From Neoarius graeffei (taxonomy: Eukaryota > Chordata > Actinopteri > Siluriformes > Ariidae), in NCBI RefSeq assembly GCF_027579695.1, contig NC_083583.1:5816260-5880259 (forward strand): a DNA stretch of 64,000 bases, written 5' to 3'. Below are positions 1-18,379 of the stretch, piece after piece. The position numbers and the translations under genes are program-made. Below the pieces are notes generated by a model. That model did no database searches. It was not told where the DNA came from and was given only the letters and a program-made list of their open reading frames with translations. Numbering within the stretch: position 1 is the first letter of the stretch; the number at the start of each line of letters is the position of its first letter.

Positions 1-554
1 CGCGATAAACCATATTCTTCAGCGCAAATGAGGCGAACCTAATTCAAATGCGCGGTAGCTGCACAAGGCAAAATCATATAGGCCCACGTCATGCCATGGC
101 GGGGAAATTAATAATCAAATGGCCTTACCTTGCTTAAAACGTTGTCTTGATCACATAACTCCTTACAATTATTCCACTTAAATCCATACGGTTTAACACA
201 CCCAACAAAGATAGCAAGCGCATTGCTAATTCCCACCAGAAACCTAACAGTTTACGCTACGATGTTTTCTTCCGTTTCTTCAGTAGATGACATTTCAAAC
301 GTTTATTACCCACATCCCAAATCTCATACGTTATATTATTTTACCTTGTTGTTACTCATGTAACCTACTCAAAACACAACTCATTGGAGAGATCTCGTGG
401 AAGTGGAGTACCCCAGGCTATGGTGTGCCTTAGGGGACATATTAGATTTTTCGTTTGGTTTGAAACCAAAATACTGCCACACTGCCGATGTTGTATTTTT
501 TTTTTATTTTTTTTTGCCACTAACTCGTTATCTTGACTTGCCATCTTTCAACCG
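1..554. other. ap1g1 intron segment, no recognisable feature
   Basis: AT-rich sequence with no exon-like reading frame matching gamma-adaptin and no repeat that I recognise. By position it is inside an upstream intron of ap1g1, because coding sequence resumes at 1703 in mid-protein. Confidence 0.5.
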
Positions 555-564
555 CGGTCTCAGT

Positions 565-602
<38 letters not shown>

Positions 603-748
603 AGGACAGTATAGAGAGACAGGAAATGAGCGGGGGAGAGAGAGACGGGATCGGGAAATAACCTCGGGTCGGAATCGAACCCGGGTCCCCGGATTTATGG
701 TACGGTGCCTTAGCCATCTGAGCCATGACACCCCCGGGCTCAGTCTCT
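555..748 (-). mobile_element. tRNA-derived SINE (- strand) with target duplication
   Basis: Read on the - strand the element begins with a tRNA-like head: an A-box-like TGGCTCAGATGGCTAAGG and a B-box GGTTCGATTCC. It ends in a long A tract (seen as the T run at 570-597). CTCAGTCTCTT is present on both sides (about 555-565 and 738-748) as the target-site duplication. The tRNA-like head is part of the SINE, not a functional tRNA gene. Confidence 0.75.
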
Positions 749-1702
749 TGCGAAGCTTTCTGTCAGACTCCAAAATGTCACGCAGGGTTGTCATGGTAAC
801 GACATAACCCTGCACGCGATGAAAACTTCTTTAGGAAATTGATAGAATTAGTGAAAATACGATCACACAGTTATTCGGGATGATCTTCAATTTATTATTT
901 TATATTATGACCTCATGTACTCCATATTTATTTAGATATTATATATTTTTTTAAAATGACGGTAATGAGACCGATACCGTTGGTACTTTTGGATACCTCG
1001 GGATACCTTCTTACCGTAATACCGCCCAACCCTACTAGCACCAGCTCTCTGCTGGGCCAGAGGAAAGAACTGCTTACGTCAGCGGGGGGGGCGGAGTTGT
1101 TAAGACCGACAACAATAACAAGACCGCGAAAGATCGCCATTTTTAAGCGACGAGAAGCAGCAGCTGTACAAACGCGAAGTCATTTATTATTGTTGTTGCT
1201 GCTGCTGCTTCCGTGTTGTTTTTGCTTTGATATTCGCGCCAAGGTTTATGCAAACGTAGCGACGTAACTGACGTATACAGCGACGTAATGACGTGGCTTC
1301 CCTTAGCACCGCGAGCTATGGAAAAGCAAACTGGTTCTCAGCTGGCTTGCAAGTTGAACGAGTTGTGCACCAGCACTGGCCCTGAACCAGCCCTGCAACT
1401 GATTTGGTGGAAAAGGGGTATGTGTGTTTGCTCGGATTTTCTTGTTAGCAATATTTGCAACATTTTAGCTTGAATATAAAATGTGTGCATATTTAAGCAT
1501 AATGAAGTATAAACTAAATGACATTTTAATTATTCAGAGCCCTTTGCTTACATCGAGTGACACGATTCATTTATTATAAATGTGTTAGACATTTTGTGGT
1601 GCGTTTTTGGCTTCAAGTACATAAGTATTATGCAGATATTTGAGCCCACACGCATTTTCTTTTCTCTTGTGTAAAGTTCTGGCTCTATTCCTCTGCTCAC
1701 AG
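749..1702. other. ap1g1 intron; CpG-rich patch at about 960-1310
   Basis: No exon recognised. The stretch 960-1310 is richer in CpG than its surroundings and contains a short GCT/GTT triplet run (1190-1210) and repeated GACGTA motifs (1258-1292). It may be a decayed DNA transposon, but no termini could be defined. Confidence 0.4.
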
Positions 1703-7982
<6,280 letters not shown>

Positions 7983-8028
7983 TTGTGCTGTTCACTCGAT
8001 CTGTAACACCCGCCACACACACGTATAT

Positions 8029-8066
<38 letters not shown>

Positions 8067-11000
8067 CAAGCGAGGGAACTGTGAGCTATGAAGCGCCCTT
8101 CCTCATCTCTGCCTGGCCCCCTGTGACATAACTGCACATCGCTGCCCTGGGGTTGCATGGGAAACGGAGGAATCTTCCTAAAAAACACACGCGTGCGCAC
8201 ACAGTGGTGTTTAAACCATGATGATGACAATGATAAACCCTTTCCCTTTTTATTTGTTGTCTTTTCTGTCTTTCTGCTTCAGAATTAGCACATCACTACT
8301 TCTCTTCCTGGCTTGCACTCGGTTTAGTGCGTGCGCGCACACGCACCCTAAGCTAGCCCTGACCCCTTTTCTTTCTCTACATGGATTATACCACTCAGTG
8401 GTCACTCTGGAGCGGAGCTCGTTGGAATGAGCATTTGATTCATCTCGATTTTCATGTTTTTAATCATAGTAGGCTTAATTTTTAAATTAAAGATTAACAC
8501 ACACACACAAAAAAAAAGGATTAATGAAAAATTTTGAGCCTGAAGCACCTTTTTGGATTCACGCTGGCATTTCAGAGTTGGTTTATACAACCATGGCATT
8601 TCAGAAAGAACAAGAAATGTCATACATTTGAGTCGTCAGCTTTACTTTTTATTCACAAATGACCCAGTTTACAATCTCTGGCGAAATTCTCGTGCACACT
8701 GAACAAGCAAGTGTTGTTTTTTTTTTTGTTTTTTTTTTTCCCCCGTAACTGCTTTGCTCTACTATAGTCTGTACTGTAGTCTTCATTACACGTTGTACAC
8801 CTTAGTTTAAACCGTACTATGTTTTTTAATAATTAAAGCGAAAGGTTGGAGTCTGAGATGGTGGAAATCGGAGAGGGGCAGCCCTGCGTTCACACTAAAC
8901 CGCAACGAAGTGATGGTTCGTTTCCTACGTTTGCTTGCGTGACATGGAGCCACGATTTCGTCAGTGAGCGGCTTTTCAGAGTGCTATGCAAATTTGGAAC
9001 GACACATTGGCGTGACCGATCCAAACGATTGGCTCGAATGGTTCCTCCAATGGTTCCTCGGCTCGATCCTGTGGCGCATGTGGTCCGTTTCTTCGTTCAT
9101 GACTTGTCTTGATGTGCAAAAAGTGAAGGGGGGGGGGGACCTTTCAGGGTCACAGTTCATTTTATCCTGTTATTCTTACATAGCTGATTTATTTAGCTAG
9201 CTTTGACAGCGTAGCTGGTACGAAGCTGAGCATGTCATGAGTGTTTTTTTTGTTTGTTTGTTTTTTTAAATTTACTTTCATGCGTGTTTAGTTAAGTTTA
9301 GGTGGTTTCTCTGGCTGCTATCCTCTCATTGGAATGTGGAGGGGGGGGGGGAGAGACGCACACAACAGGCCACGCCCACAAACGAGCTGTTAGTTTGCGT
9401 GTTAGTGGGAACATAGGTTAGTGTAGATGCTCAGTTCTTTCACAGCGTTCACGTTTTTCTTCCCCTCATGAAGTTGAGTTCCCTGCGTCTCTTTTTGGTA
9501 CTTTGTCGCGATATTGACCGTCACTGGCCAAAAGTCGTCGTTGAACATCAGTGCAGTTTGGAGATGAGTTGAAATTTTACACTGTAAATGAGGTCCATCA
9601 TGAATGTAGTTACATGCACTGATTTTTTTTTTTTTGTGATTTTTGAAGTGTGAGGTGGGGTTGGGGAGGAGGAAAAAAAATCCTGTCGCCTGACTTAAAG
9701 CATCGTGCCTTTTTGCCATAATGGTTCGAGCCGAACTGACTGGCTGCTTTCTGTAAATCGGAGCAACATTTATTTCCTTCATGGCAGATATCAAGAATGT
9801 GACGTCGGTGTGAAAGTTTGTGCGAGTTGTGATCTTTTCCCCCTGACTGATTTAATTCCTTTTTTTTTTTTTTTTTTCTCTCCAGCTCATTTTTGGAAGC
9901 AGTAATTGAAATACCTCGGGTTTTTTTTTTTTTCCCTTTTGAAGAAGCATCAAGATGGTGCATTCAGGCATCTTTTGGGGGGGAATTTAGTGTCCTGACA
10001 AATGCGTCACTAACAAATCTGTCTTCTCTTAGACACAGTAACCGGGTAGGTTTGATTTGGGGTTTTTTTTTTGTACAAAATGAAATTTCATCTTTTTAGT
10101 TCAGTAATCAAAGCTGTAACTTGTGTACATCATGGGGGGTGGAAGAAAGTCTGCATTCTGTTACTACCTTTCTCTCTCTCTTTCTCTTCCCCTACCCCAC
10201 CCCACCGTGCTGTCTTGGGGCTTTTTTTGTACATATTGAGGGCTTTTAACATGCATCTATCCTTTTCACCTTTTGTCTTTTTCTTTTTAAACATGACCCT
10301 TTTCTAATCTGAAATCCTACGCAGTAATCAGTCTAATTTAATAACTTCCCTGTTTGTTCAGAAGAAAATGTATTATCTGCTGCCTGTATATTGTATATAA
10401 CTGTAAAAGATGATGGGGGAGGGGGGAATCAAATCAAATAAACTCCAATTTGAAGACCTGTGGACATATTAGTTAAGGGGGTGTACTTGTATACAAGTGT
10501 GTAAAGAATCAACTGCATTTCTTTTTCCTTTTGATTTTTTTTTTTTCCTTTTTGTTTTGCTAATCACGTAGATGGCGGTCAGAATGTCAGTGGTTTGATG
10601 GAGTACTGAAATGACGTTTTGCAATATGATGGGATGCATGCGCTGCATCACCACCCGAACCCTCCAAGCTTGGCTTTCTTTTAACAAATCACCTTCAGGT
10701 CACTGTTGGTATCGTCAGCACTTTTTTTTTTTTTTTTTTTTTTTTAAATGACCATTTCACTCATGTCTAGATGTGTTTTTTTTTTTTTTTTTTTTAACTG
10801 TAAATTAACCTTAAAGCAAAAGCTGCACACTGATTTTCTGACATCAGAGAGATTACTAACTCATTTCTGATTCTGTTCGTTCTCCGAGATGCGAATCATC
10901 GAGGAGTGGACTGATCAAAGCTGTTACTGTCTTAATAAATTTCTCTCTATCCATTTGCTCGATGAGGTGTGTGACTAAAAGGGGACTGGAGAGGAAAAGG

Positions 11001-11755
11001 TGAGGAGGAAGCTAATCACGCCCTATGCTGCTTTTTCAGCTTGTTTTATTGTGCACGTGCGTGCGTGCGTGGACGGAGAGGAGCGTCTGAGGTGGAGCAA
11101 GTTGCCTTCCTGCACCTTTTCCTCCTCCCTCCTCTGTTAATTTTTTTTTTTTTTTCCAACTGCATGTGGAAACCCTGATTGTAAATACTTGTCATTTTTA
11201 CTCTTTCTGTAAAAAAGAAAAAAGAACTTCTTGTTGATGCAAGAGATGTGATTCTTTAAAATTCTCCCCACATCCATCAATCATGTGTCCTTTTTTTTTT
11301 TTTTCTTTTAAACACCACGCACATTATTTAACCCCATCAAAAGTGTCCTACATCAGACACGTGGATGGTTCAGATGGAGGAGAGAATCCTCTGTTTTGTT
11401 AAAATGCATAAATAGCTCGTCGTTTTTGGATTTGGATCTCCATGGGGCTCCTTTTTTGCGCTCGCCACATCAACCACATCGTCCAAATGTGTGGAGGAGG
11501 AGGAGGATGATGATGGAAGGGCTGGGTGTACTTCATAGGTGTCGACTTTTTTGTTCGTTTCCCCTCCTCAGTAAGTTTGACATGCTGAACTGAATCAGTG
11601 TCCCGTGTCTTCAAGGAGTGAATGAGTGAGAGCTGGACTGAAAATAATTCATGATGAATGAGAAACTTGTAATCTACTACATGGGATATTTTAGACTTAT
11701 GCTGTGTATAATTGTCTTTGGGTTGGAGAATATGACCAAGAGAAATAAAAAAAAA
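7983..11755 (+). other. ap1g1: ap1g1 3'UTR and downstream flank (end uncertain)
   Basis: No further ORF is credible here. The region has a (CA)n run (8030-8064), many T runs, and several candidate AATAAA signals at 10437-10442, 10934-10939 and 11744-11749. A mature end shortly after 10442 or after 11749 is possible. The length fits the long 3'UTR known for AP1G1 in vertebrates. No transcript data are available to choose. Confidence 0.5.
10437..10442 (+). promoter_or_regulatory. candidate polyadenylation signal AATAAA of ap1g1
   Basis: AATAAA followed within 30 bp by a GT-containing segment, about 2.45 kb after the stop codon. Further AATAAA hexamers at 10934 and 11744 are alternatives. Confidence 0.45.
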
Positions 11756-11859
11756 AAAAATAAATAAAAAATTTTAAAAAAGTATAACCGTGCACTTTTT
11801 TAATACTTATTATTCGTATTAGTGTTTTCCTTTATTACTAATCATTATTTTAATAATAA

Positions 11860-12288
11860 GTTTTATTTATAAGTGCCTTTCATGACACTCAAGGGCACTT
11901 TACAAGAGTAAAACAGATAAAAACTACACAATATAAAAAAATGCAATTTACAGGGAATAAGCTAAACAGCAGATAGAAACTAAACAGCAAAAAATAAGAG
12001 AAAAACAATGCAGATTACGAAGAATAGGCTATTTTGAACAGGTGAGTTTTGAGTGTAGATTTGAAAAGAGGAAGTGTGTCAATATTACGGATATCGGGTG
12101 CGAGGGAGTTCCAAAGTTTGGGAGCAGAGTGGCTGAAAGCTCTTCTCCCCATGGTGCTAAGGCGGGCAGAGGGTGCGGTGAGATGAGCGCAAGTTGTGAT
12201 ATGGAGGAGATTTGATAGTTTTGGGCGGGGGATAAGATTGTGGATGGCCTTGAATGTGTAAAGGAGAACTTTGAAGTCAATTTTATTA
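11860..12288. repeat. interspersed repeat, probably a LINE 3'-tail type
   Basis: The order TTTATTTATAAGTGCCTTTC, CACTCAAGGGCACTTTACAA, GAGTTCCAAAGTTTGGGAGC and GTGGATGGCCTTGAATGTG is a composition I recognise from many teleost loci. The exact family is not assigned. Confidence 0.5.
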
Positions 12289-12900
12289 CTGGTCTTACTG
12301 TAGTTATTTTATTATTACTGTTCTGACAGTTTGTTCCTGTTCTTACTTACTGCTGGTCCTGATTCCCGCTATTACTAGTACAATTTTATTCATAGTAAAA
12401 GTAATATTACAATTTATTTTTAGTTATACTGATTGTAATTACATTAGGAGTACTTTTAGTAGTAGTAAATGTTTAGTATTACGATATATTTACCATTTTT
12501 CTATTGTCACTGATTAGAAGTGTGACTCTTACTATTCTGATCTTAATATTCTTTCTGTAATTGCATTTTTTGTGATGCTTGTATTATGACTATTAGTACT
12601 TTTAATACTACTAGTAATTTTATTACCATCAGTAGTATAAATATTAATGTGATTTCTCCTATTTCCGATTATACTAGTTAGTTTTATCCTGTTACTGTAA
12701 TTTTTCTGTTGTAACTTTAGTATTACTATTCCAATTATATTTATTTTACTAGTACGTTTTTCTACTGTCGCTATTAGGATATTATCTAGTAGCTATTAGC
12801 TACTGTACTGTTTGAGCATTATTCATGCTGTACTTATAGCATTATTATTATTAGTCATACTACTATTACAGCTATTGATTACTAGAGCAGCAGATACAGT
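12289..12900. repeat. decayed triplet-repeat tract rich in TTA/TAC/TAG
   Basis: For about 600 bp the sequence is dominated by ATTACTA, TTAGTA, TACTAGT and similar permutations with point changes. This looks like an old, eroded (TTA/TAC)n-type array without exact periodicity. Confidence 0.45.
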
Positions 12901-13395
12901 TATTGACACTTCTTTAATGATCTTTTGGCCGTTGCAAAAGTAGAAAAGGCTTTTGGTACGTAAATTGTGCATGAATAATAATTACTCAAACTTCTTATGG
13001 GGAAAAAAAAAAAGAGCTGATCCCTGGTTACTTAGCACATCAGATCACATGACGCTGTTCCACAAGTATTGACATCCGGATTATTTATTTAAAAAAAAAA
13101 AAATCAGTATGTGGTATTAAGTTTTTATTTAAAATTTGTTTTGCCTAGATTTTATATTTAGTACAAAATATATTTTATAAAAATATATCGATGTTGGTGC
13201 TTATGTAAATGAGAGTAGTTCTGTTTGTAAACAAATGAACTGATCATTTTTAACCTGTCGTCAAATCTTTTTGTTCCACTTTAAGTATCTTCGTAGATCA
13301 CATTTTGTTAATCGTTTGTTGTTTGTATTAATTTCTAGTTTTGTCGTTTACCAATAAATGTCAACAGGCAATTGACAGTGATCACATGAAAATCC
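12901..13395. other. intergenic, nothing recognised
   Basis: AT-rich intergenic sequence between ap1g1 and phlpp2 with short A runs only. Confidence 0.5.
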
Positions 13396-13919
13396 AGGTC
13401 AAAGGTCACAGGTGATTCCTCAAACCAAAATATAAATGTCTCCTGATATTGTAATATGTGGTCGATATTTACAACAAACTGCAAAAAAAAAAGACCTTAC
13501 TCTTTGATTTGACAGTCGCCATTTTGTATAATAGTGATCACTTTCACCAGTGTCCACCATTATCGACACCCTGTGGGATTAAGGGACATTTACAACGGTT
13601 ATGGATCGATCTTTGTGTAACGTTGTTGAAGTAGATGAAGTACTGTTAAAAAAAAATAACCCTATAAAAGTGCTGCGATCTAAAATTTTTTTTCTGATTC
13701 ATAATGGAATGTTTATAGAGTATTTGGAATCCGTTTGCAATAAATAGAATTAGACCAGAATTAAATTCCGAGCATATAAAAAAAATTACATGCTTGAGAA
13801 ATTCAGATTTTTTTTTTTTTTTTGCAGTTTGTTGTAAATATCGACCACATATTACAATCTCAGGAGACATTTATATTTTGGTTCGAGGAATCACCTGCGA
13901 AATGTCGTCTTTGACCTTG
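13396..13919. mobile_element. fold-back element with ~100-bp inverted arms
   Basis: The left arm 13396-13492 (AGGTCAAAGGTCACAGGTGA to AACTGCAAAAAA) is repeated in inverse orientation at 13806-13919 with few mismatches. Shared words include ATAAATGTCTCCTGA and GTGGTCGATATTTACAACAA. The loop is about 310 bp. Confidence 0.75.
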
Positions 13920-13984
13920 GTATGATTGTCGGTGCTTGATCTACAATGATCACGTACAACAGTCCTTTGAGCTCACTCAGAATG

Positions 13985-14695
13985 GTGCAAACATCTTGAT
14001 GAAACAGATCAGTGGACAGAAAGGCTACAGTAACTCCATTAACTACTCTGTACAATTGTGATGAGCAGGAAAGCATCTCAGAATGCATAATGTGTCAAAT
14101 CACGTCAGGTGGTTCTTCTGTCAGCCAAGAACAGAAAGCTGAGGCTGCAGTGGACACAGGATCACCAAAACTGGACAGCTGAAGACTGGTGAAACATATC
14201 CTGTTCTGATGAATCTTGATTTCTGCTGAGGCCCGGAGATGTTCGGGTCAGTATTTGACCTTCCATCTGTGGACCCAACCTGCCTTGTGTCAACAGTCAA
14301 GGCTGGTGGTGGTGGTGTAATGCTGTGCGGAATGTTTTCTTGGCACACTTTGGGCTCATTGATTGATTGATTAGCATTAATAATTTTTTGCTGACCATGT
14401 GCATGCTTTCATGGCCGCAGATGACCGTCTTCTAACAACTACTGTAGTACGATGATGCACCATATCACCAAGCAAAACTCTTCTGAAACTGGTTAAATGG
14501 ACAACACTACGCGTTCCAAAAGAACGTCTTCGGGATGTGGTCGAACAGGAGACTCGCAGTATGAAGGTGCAACCATTCCAATGTCGACCAGGACCTCTAC
14601 ATGTTTCCAATATCTTGCGGAATCCATGCCATGAAGAACTGAGGCTGTTTTGAGAGAAAATGGACGCCATATCCAGGATTAGTACTGAATAGTGT
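13985..14695 (+). pseudogene. Tc1-like transposase relic
   Basis: Sense-strand remnant of a Tc1/mariner transposase gene. AACTACTCTGTACAATTGTG, GACACAGGATCACCAAAACT, TGTTCTGATGAATCTTGATT (the S-D-E-S motif around the first catalytic Asp) and GGTGGTGGTGGTGTAATGCT come in the family order. The end AATCCATGCCATGAAGAACT corresponds to the transposase C-terminus. It is broken by frameshifts and stops. The 5' ITR and N-terminus are missing, and the left side abuts the fold-back element at 13396-13919. Confidence 0.7.
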
Positions 14696-15886
14696 TCTTT
14701 TAATAAAGTACTCCGTGAGCGTATCTCTTAAATAGTGTACAGCGTAACTGCGTTTTGCCCATACAAGTTGATAATTTGCATAATATGCAAAACCATATTT
14801 GTGAACTAGTGTGAGGATTTGGGGCCAATCTTCATGATCTTGATGTGAAATATTCAGGGAAGTAGAACACTACTAATAAAAACATGTTGATATTTGTGAA
14901 CAATGTGACCAACACACACATCAATCACTTTTAAAGAGGCGGAGCTTGTTTGCTTAGCTGTAATTCATGATCTCTCCCATGATCTAGTGTCACCCAGATG
15001 AAAACGAGTTCCCTTTTCAGTCTGGTTCCTCTTGAGGTTTCTTCCTCAAATCATCTCGAGATTTTCCTTGCCTCTGCTGCTTCTGGCTTGCTCATTCATG
15101 GTAGATTTATTCATATAGAGAATTTATGTTTCTGGAGAACCTCTTTGTGACAGTGTCTCCTGTTAAAAGCACAACACAAATAAAATTGAAATGAATTGAA
15201 TGATTGGTCATATAGATTCGAACCAATCTTGAAAGACAAGGTTCTGAGGACATCTGCAAAGGTTGTAAAGGAGAGAGCGGAATAACTTGACCTTTTTCCG
15301 TCAGGCATAAAGGATGAGTTCTAGAAAATCTTTCAAGCAAATGGTTTCACATACGACAAATATTTTTTCTTTTTTAAAAAAAATTAATTTGAAGGTAAAG
15401 TGCAGTTCCAGTGTAAGGGAATAAAATGCTGTAGATGTTTTTTTGGTGTTTTAAGTTAACTAAAATATGCAGATTGGTTGCTGTGAAGGAAAACTGTCTT
15501 TAAAATATATTTTCTTTTACGTGTGTGTTTGTTAAAGTGATATTTAATGTGATGAAGGAATCACCTTGCAGATGTTCACTGGAGATGCAGAATAATTCAC
15601 TATACTGCTGCCCTCTGGTGGTGAAACTTAGAAATTGCAGGAAGCAGGAAATGATGTACTGAGATTATAAGTGAATTAATTGCCATTTAATAAAAAGTAT
15701 TGTTTTTTTTTTAATCAACGTTAGAGGGTGTTGTGGAAAATTGTTTTTTTTTGTAAGAACAACACACACACTTTCATTATTTCTTTCTTACCTCACTGTT
15801 TGAGCTCAACAGGAGTTCATTATTGTTTTTCTAAGTGAAAAATCAAAGTGATCTCGGGTTTCTTCCTTTGTATCTTTAGAACTGAC
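14696..15886. other. intergenic; repeat fragment at about 15020-15200
   Basis: 15020-15200 contains GGTTCCTCTTGAGGTTTCTTCC followed by a TTTTCCTTGCC block, a tail segment seen in many teleost repeats and again at about 20664-20805. The rest shows nothing recognisable. Confidence 0.45.
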
Positions 15887-16123
15887 TAACACCTTCAACT
15901 CCATAATTTTTGGCACCCATCAATATCAATAAAATGGGGCAAAATGTATTGTATAAAATAAACACTCCATGCAAAACCTGGAGAGGTGATTTATGTTCCC
16001 AAAACATTATGAACACCTTGAACATGTAAAACAAACTATCCTGCATTTAATACTTTATACATCCTCCCTTCACCAGTAAAACAGCACTGAGTCTCTTCTA
16101 GAACATTTTGTAAGGTTGGAGAT

Positions 16124-16746
16124 TAGGGTGCATCAGTTGCCCCCTAAAAATGAAAAGTTCCTCCGATCATGATGCATTTTTGTTTTTATGTTCCTTTTGG
16201 TAAGAAAACACACTGGGTGAAATATGTTGACAAAATTCAAAAGTTTAATGGTGGCACCAGGAGCTCAAAGTTATGGAAAAAGCTGCTATTTTATGACAAT
16301 TTCGATCACTTTTCATGAAACATTATGGCACCTTATAGAGTATACCAAATATCTTAGATACACATTTTTAGTCCATATTCTAAATATATTATCAAGCACA
16401 GTTTGAGTTTTAGCTGTTCATTGAATCATTGTTCAACTACTTTTAAACAATACAAATGTATTATGAATCACATTAATGCTTCTCAATCCCTTGCAAAGGT
16501 TCTTAACATGATCTCTGGCTCACAAGAAATCAATAAATGGAGTCCAACACTGTGATTCAAACCTTACGCGAAAACATAAAATAAGCGTTTTTGGCAAAAA
16601 AAAAAAAAAAAATGAACCTCATGGTGCCACCATTAGACTTTTGAATATGGTCCAAAAATTTTACAGGACGTCTTTATTGGTGAAAAGGAACACCCAAACA
16701 AAAATGCATCAGATTTTATGAAAGTGAGGGCAACTGATGCACCCTA
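16124..16746. mobile_element. hAT-type MITE inserted in Tc1 F
   Basis: Inverted termini TAGGGTGCATCAGTTGCC and GGCAACTGATGCACCCTA, flanked by the 8-bp direct repeat TTGGAGAT (16116-16123 and 16747-16754). The 8-bp duplication and the termini indicate the hAT superfamily. There is no ORF of note. A second, imperfect inverted pair (AAAAGTTTAATGGTGGCACC at 16239 against GGTGCCACCATTAGACTTTT near 16624) lies inside. Confidence 0.8.
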
Positions 16747-17322
16747 TTGGAGATCCAGATCAGGGCATCCGAGCCCATTCTTCTTTCCACAATCTCTCCA
16801 GATCATCCAGGGTCCTCGATCCTCTCTTCTGCAGCTCAGCCTGCAGGTTTTCACTGTGGTTCAGCTCAGGGGACTGAGATGTTCAGGGCAGAAGCTTGAT
16901 TCTGTGCTCAGTGAACCGTTTCTGTGTTGATTTGGACATCGGATCATTGTCCTGCTGGAAGATCCAATGATGACCCAGTTTTAGTTTCCTAAAATGCAGT
17001 GGAGCCTGATTCTGATTTAAAATGTCCTGGGATTTCATGGAGCCCATGGTGCCATGGACCCTCAGAATCAGAGCCGGCCCGTGGCATAGGCAATATAGGC
17101 AAATGCTAAGGGCGCTGCGTCCAACCAGGGGCGCAGAAACGGGGGGAGAAAAATTATGACTTCCACTATTCTGAAAACGAGTCAGCATTATAATGTCTTA
17201 GCCTAATTTAATTGTACAGCAAAGCATGTAGTCAGGGTGCGATTTGTCAAAAAAAGCGGGGTGGGGTGGGGTGGTGGTTGTTAATCATGAAACAATAAGT
17301 GCTCAACAGTGGTTCGCCCTGT

Positions 17323-18030
17323 ATTGAGGTATTTCACCTGACGTCACAGGGTCACGTGACGCCCCGGTGTCCACCATTTTGGACGGCAAGCTAGCTAATG
17401 TCAACAACAGTAGCTATTATGTTACTGTAGCAATGTTTACGTTCAGTCATTTGGATGACTGTTAAAACCTTTCAGTCTCAAGTTTTTCCTTTACTGGATT
17501 TACTAGTTTACTGAGCCAGCGAGCCCTGGAGCACTAGCTAGCCGGCCAGCGAGCCCCGGAGCGCTAGCTAGCTGGCCAGCGAGCCCCGGAGCGCTAGCTA
17601 GCTAGCGCCAGCCAGCCCCGGAGCGCACTCAGTAAACTAGTAAATACAGTAAAGGAAAAACTTATAATGGGCCATGTCTCAACAGACTAAGAAGTTATTT
17701 CAATGACATTTAATAACATTTTGTTTATCCTGAGGACCGAAAGTAAATGAAAATCTGAACAAATCTTAGCTGTCAGTGAACAATCCTGGTGGAAGCAGGT
17801 AAATGTCGTTCTCTAAGCCTGCTGACCTCAATTTTTGCAAATGCCTCTCCCTCTGCTCGCCCTGTAAATGCCCTACGTCGCTGGATAGTGAAGGTGTTTT
17901 CTGCATCTCGCTCCTTTTTCTTTCATGTTTTTTGTTTGTCGCCTTCCTCGCATTCAAACTGATTCCAGCCGTGCCGTCCAAAATGGCAGCATCACATGAC
18001 TTGGTCACGTGAGTGAAATACCTCAATAGT
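17323..18030. mobile_element. MITE nested in the hAT element
   Basis: Palindromic ends TATTGAGGTATTTCAC and GTGAAATACCTCAATA with further inverted similarity inward (GTGTCCACCATTTTGGACGG against CCGTGCCGTCCAAAATGG). A second, inner inverted pair is centred on a GC-rich array (17516-17640). Confidence 0.65.
17489..17657. repeat. GC-rich minisatellite enclosed in an inverted repeat
   Basis: TTTACTAGTTTACTGAG (from about 17499) is mirrored by CTCAGTAAACTAGTAAA (17628-17644). Between them GCCAGCGAGCCCCGGAGCGC followed by TAGCTAGC is repeated about four times. Confidence 0.75.
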
Positions 18031-18063
18031 GTGTCTTCGGGCGCACAAGTGCGCATCCGCGGC

Positions 18064-18379
18064 TACACTCTAAAAAATAAAGGTGCTTCAGTGGTTCTTC
18101 AAATCTCTGGATGGTTCCACGGAGAGTCAAAACTCTGTGATGAACCATTACATTATACGAAAGGTTCTTCACATTGGAAATGGTTCTTCAGAGCCTGGCA
18201 TTCTCTTACCATTTGCTGGTCAATGCACATAGGCTATGTTTACACAAATCTGTCTTCACTGCTCAAACAAATGGTTTAAATGGTTCTTTATAGAACTGTT
18301 GCATGAACGGTTCTTTGAAGCCCTGAAAAAGGTTCTTCTATGGCATTGCCCTGAAGAACCATTGTTTTTTAGAGTGTAT
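18064..18379. mobile_element. MITE with TA duplication inside the hAT element
   Basis: Inverted termini CACTCTAAAAAATAAAGG and a right end AACCATTGTTTTTTAGAGTG, with TA on both sides. Internal GGTTCTTC and GAAGAACC words extend the inverted symmetry. Confidence 0.65.

Noticed and set aside
1..1702. A further upstream ap1g1 exon
   Set aside because: I looked for the segment preceding VTEDEVLD in all frames of the + strand and found no match flanked by splice sites.
8846..9200. Small ORFs in the ap1g1 3'UTR region
   Set aside because: No recognisable domain, overlapping frames, and located between the stop codon and candidate poly(A) signals.
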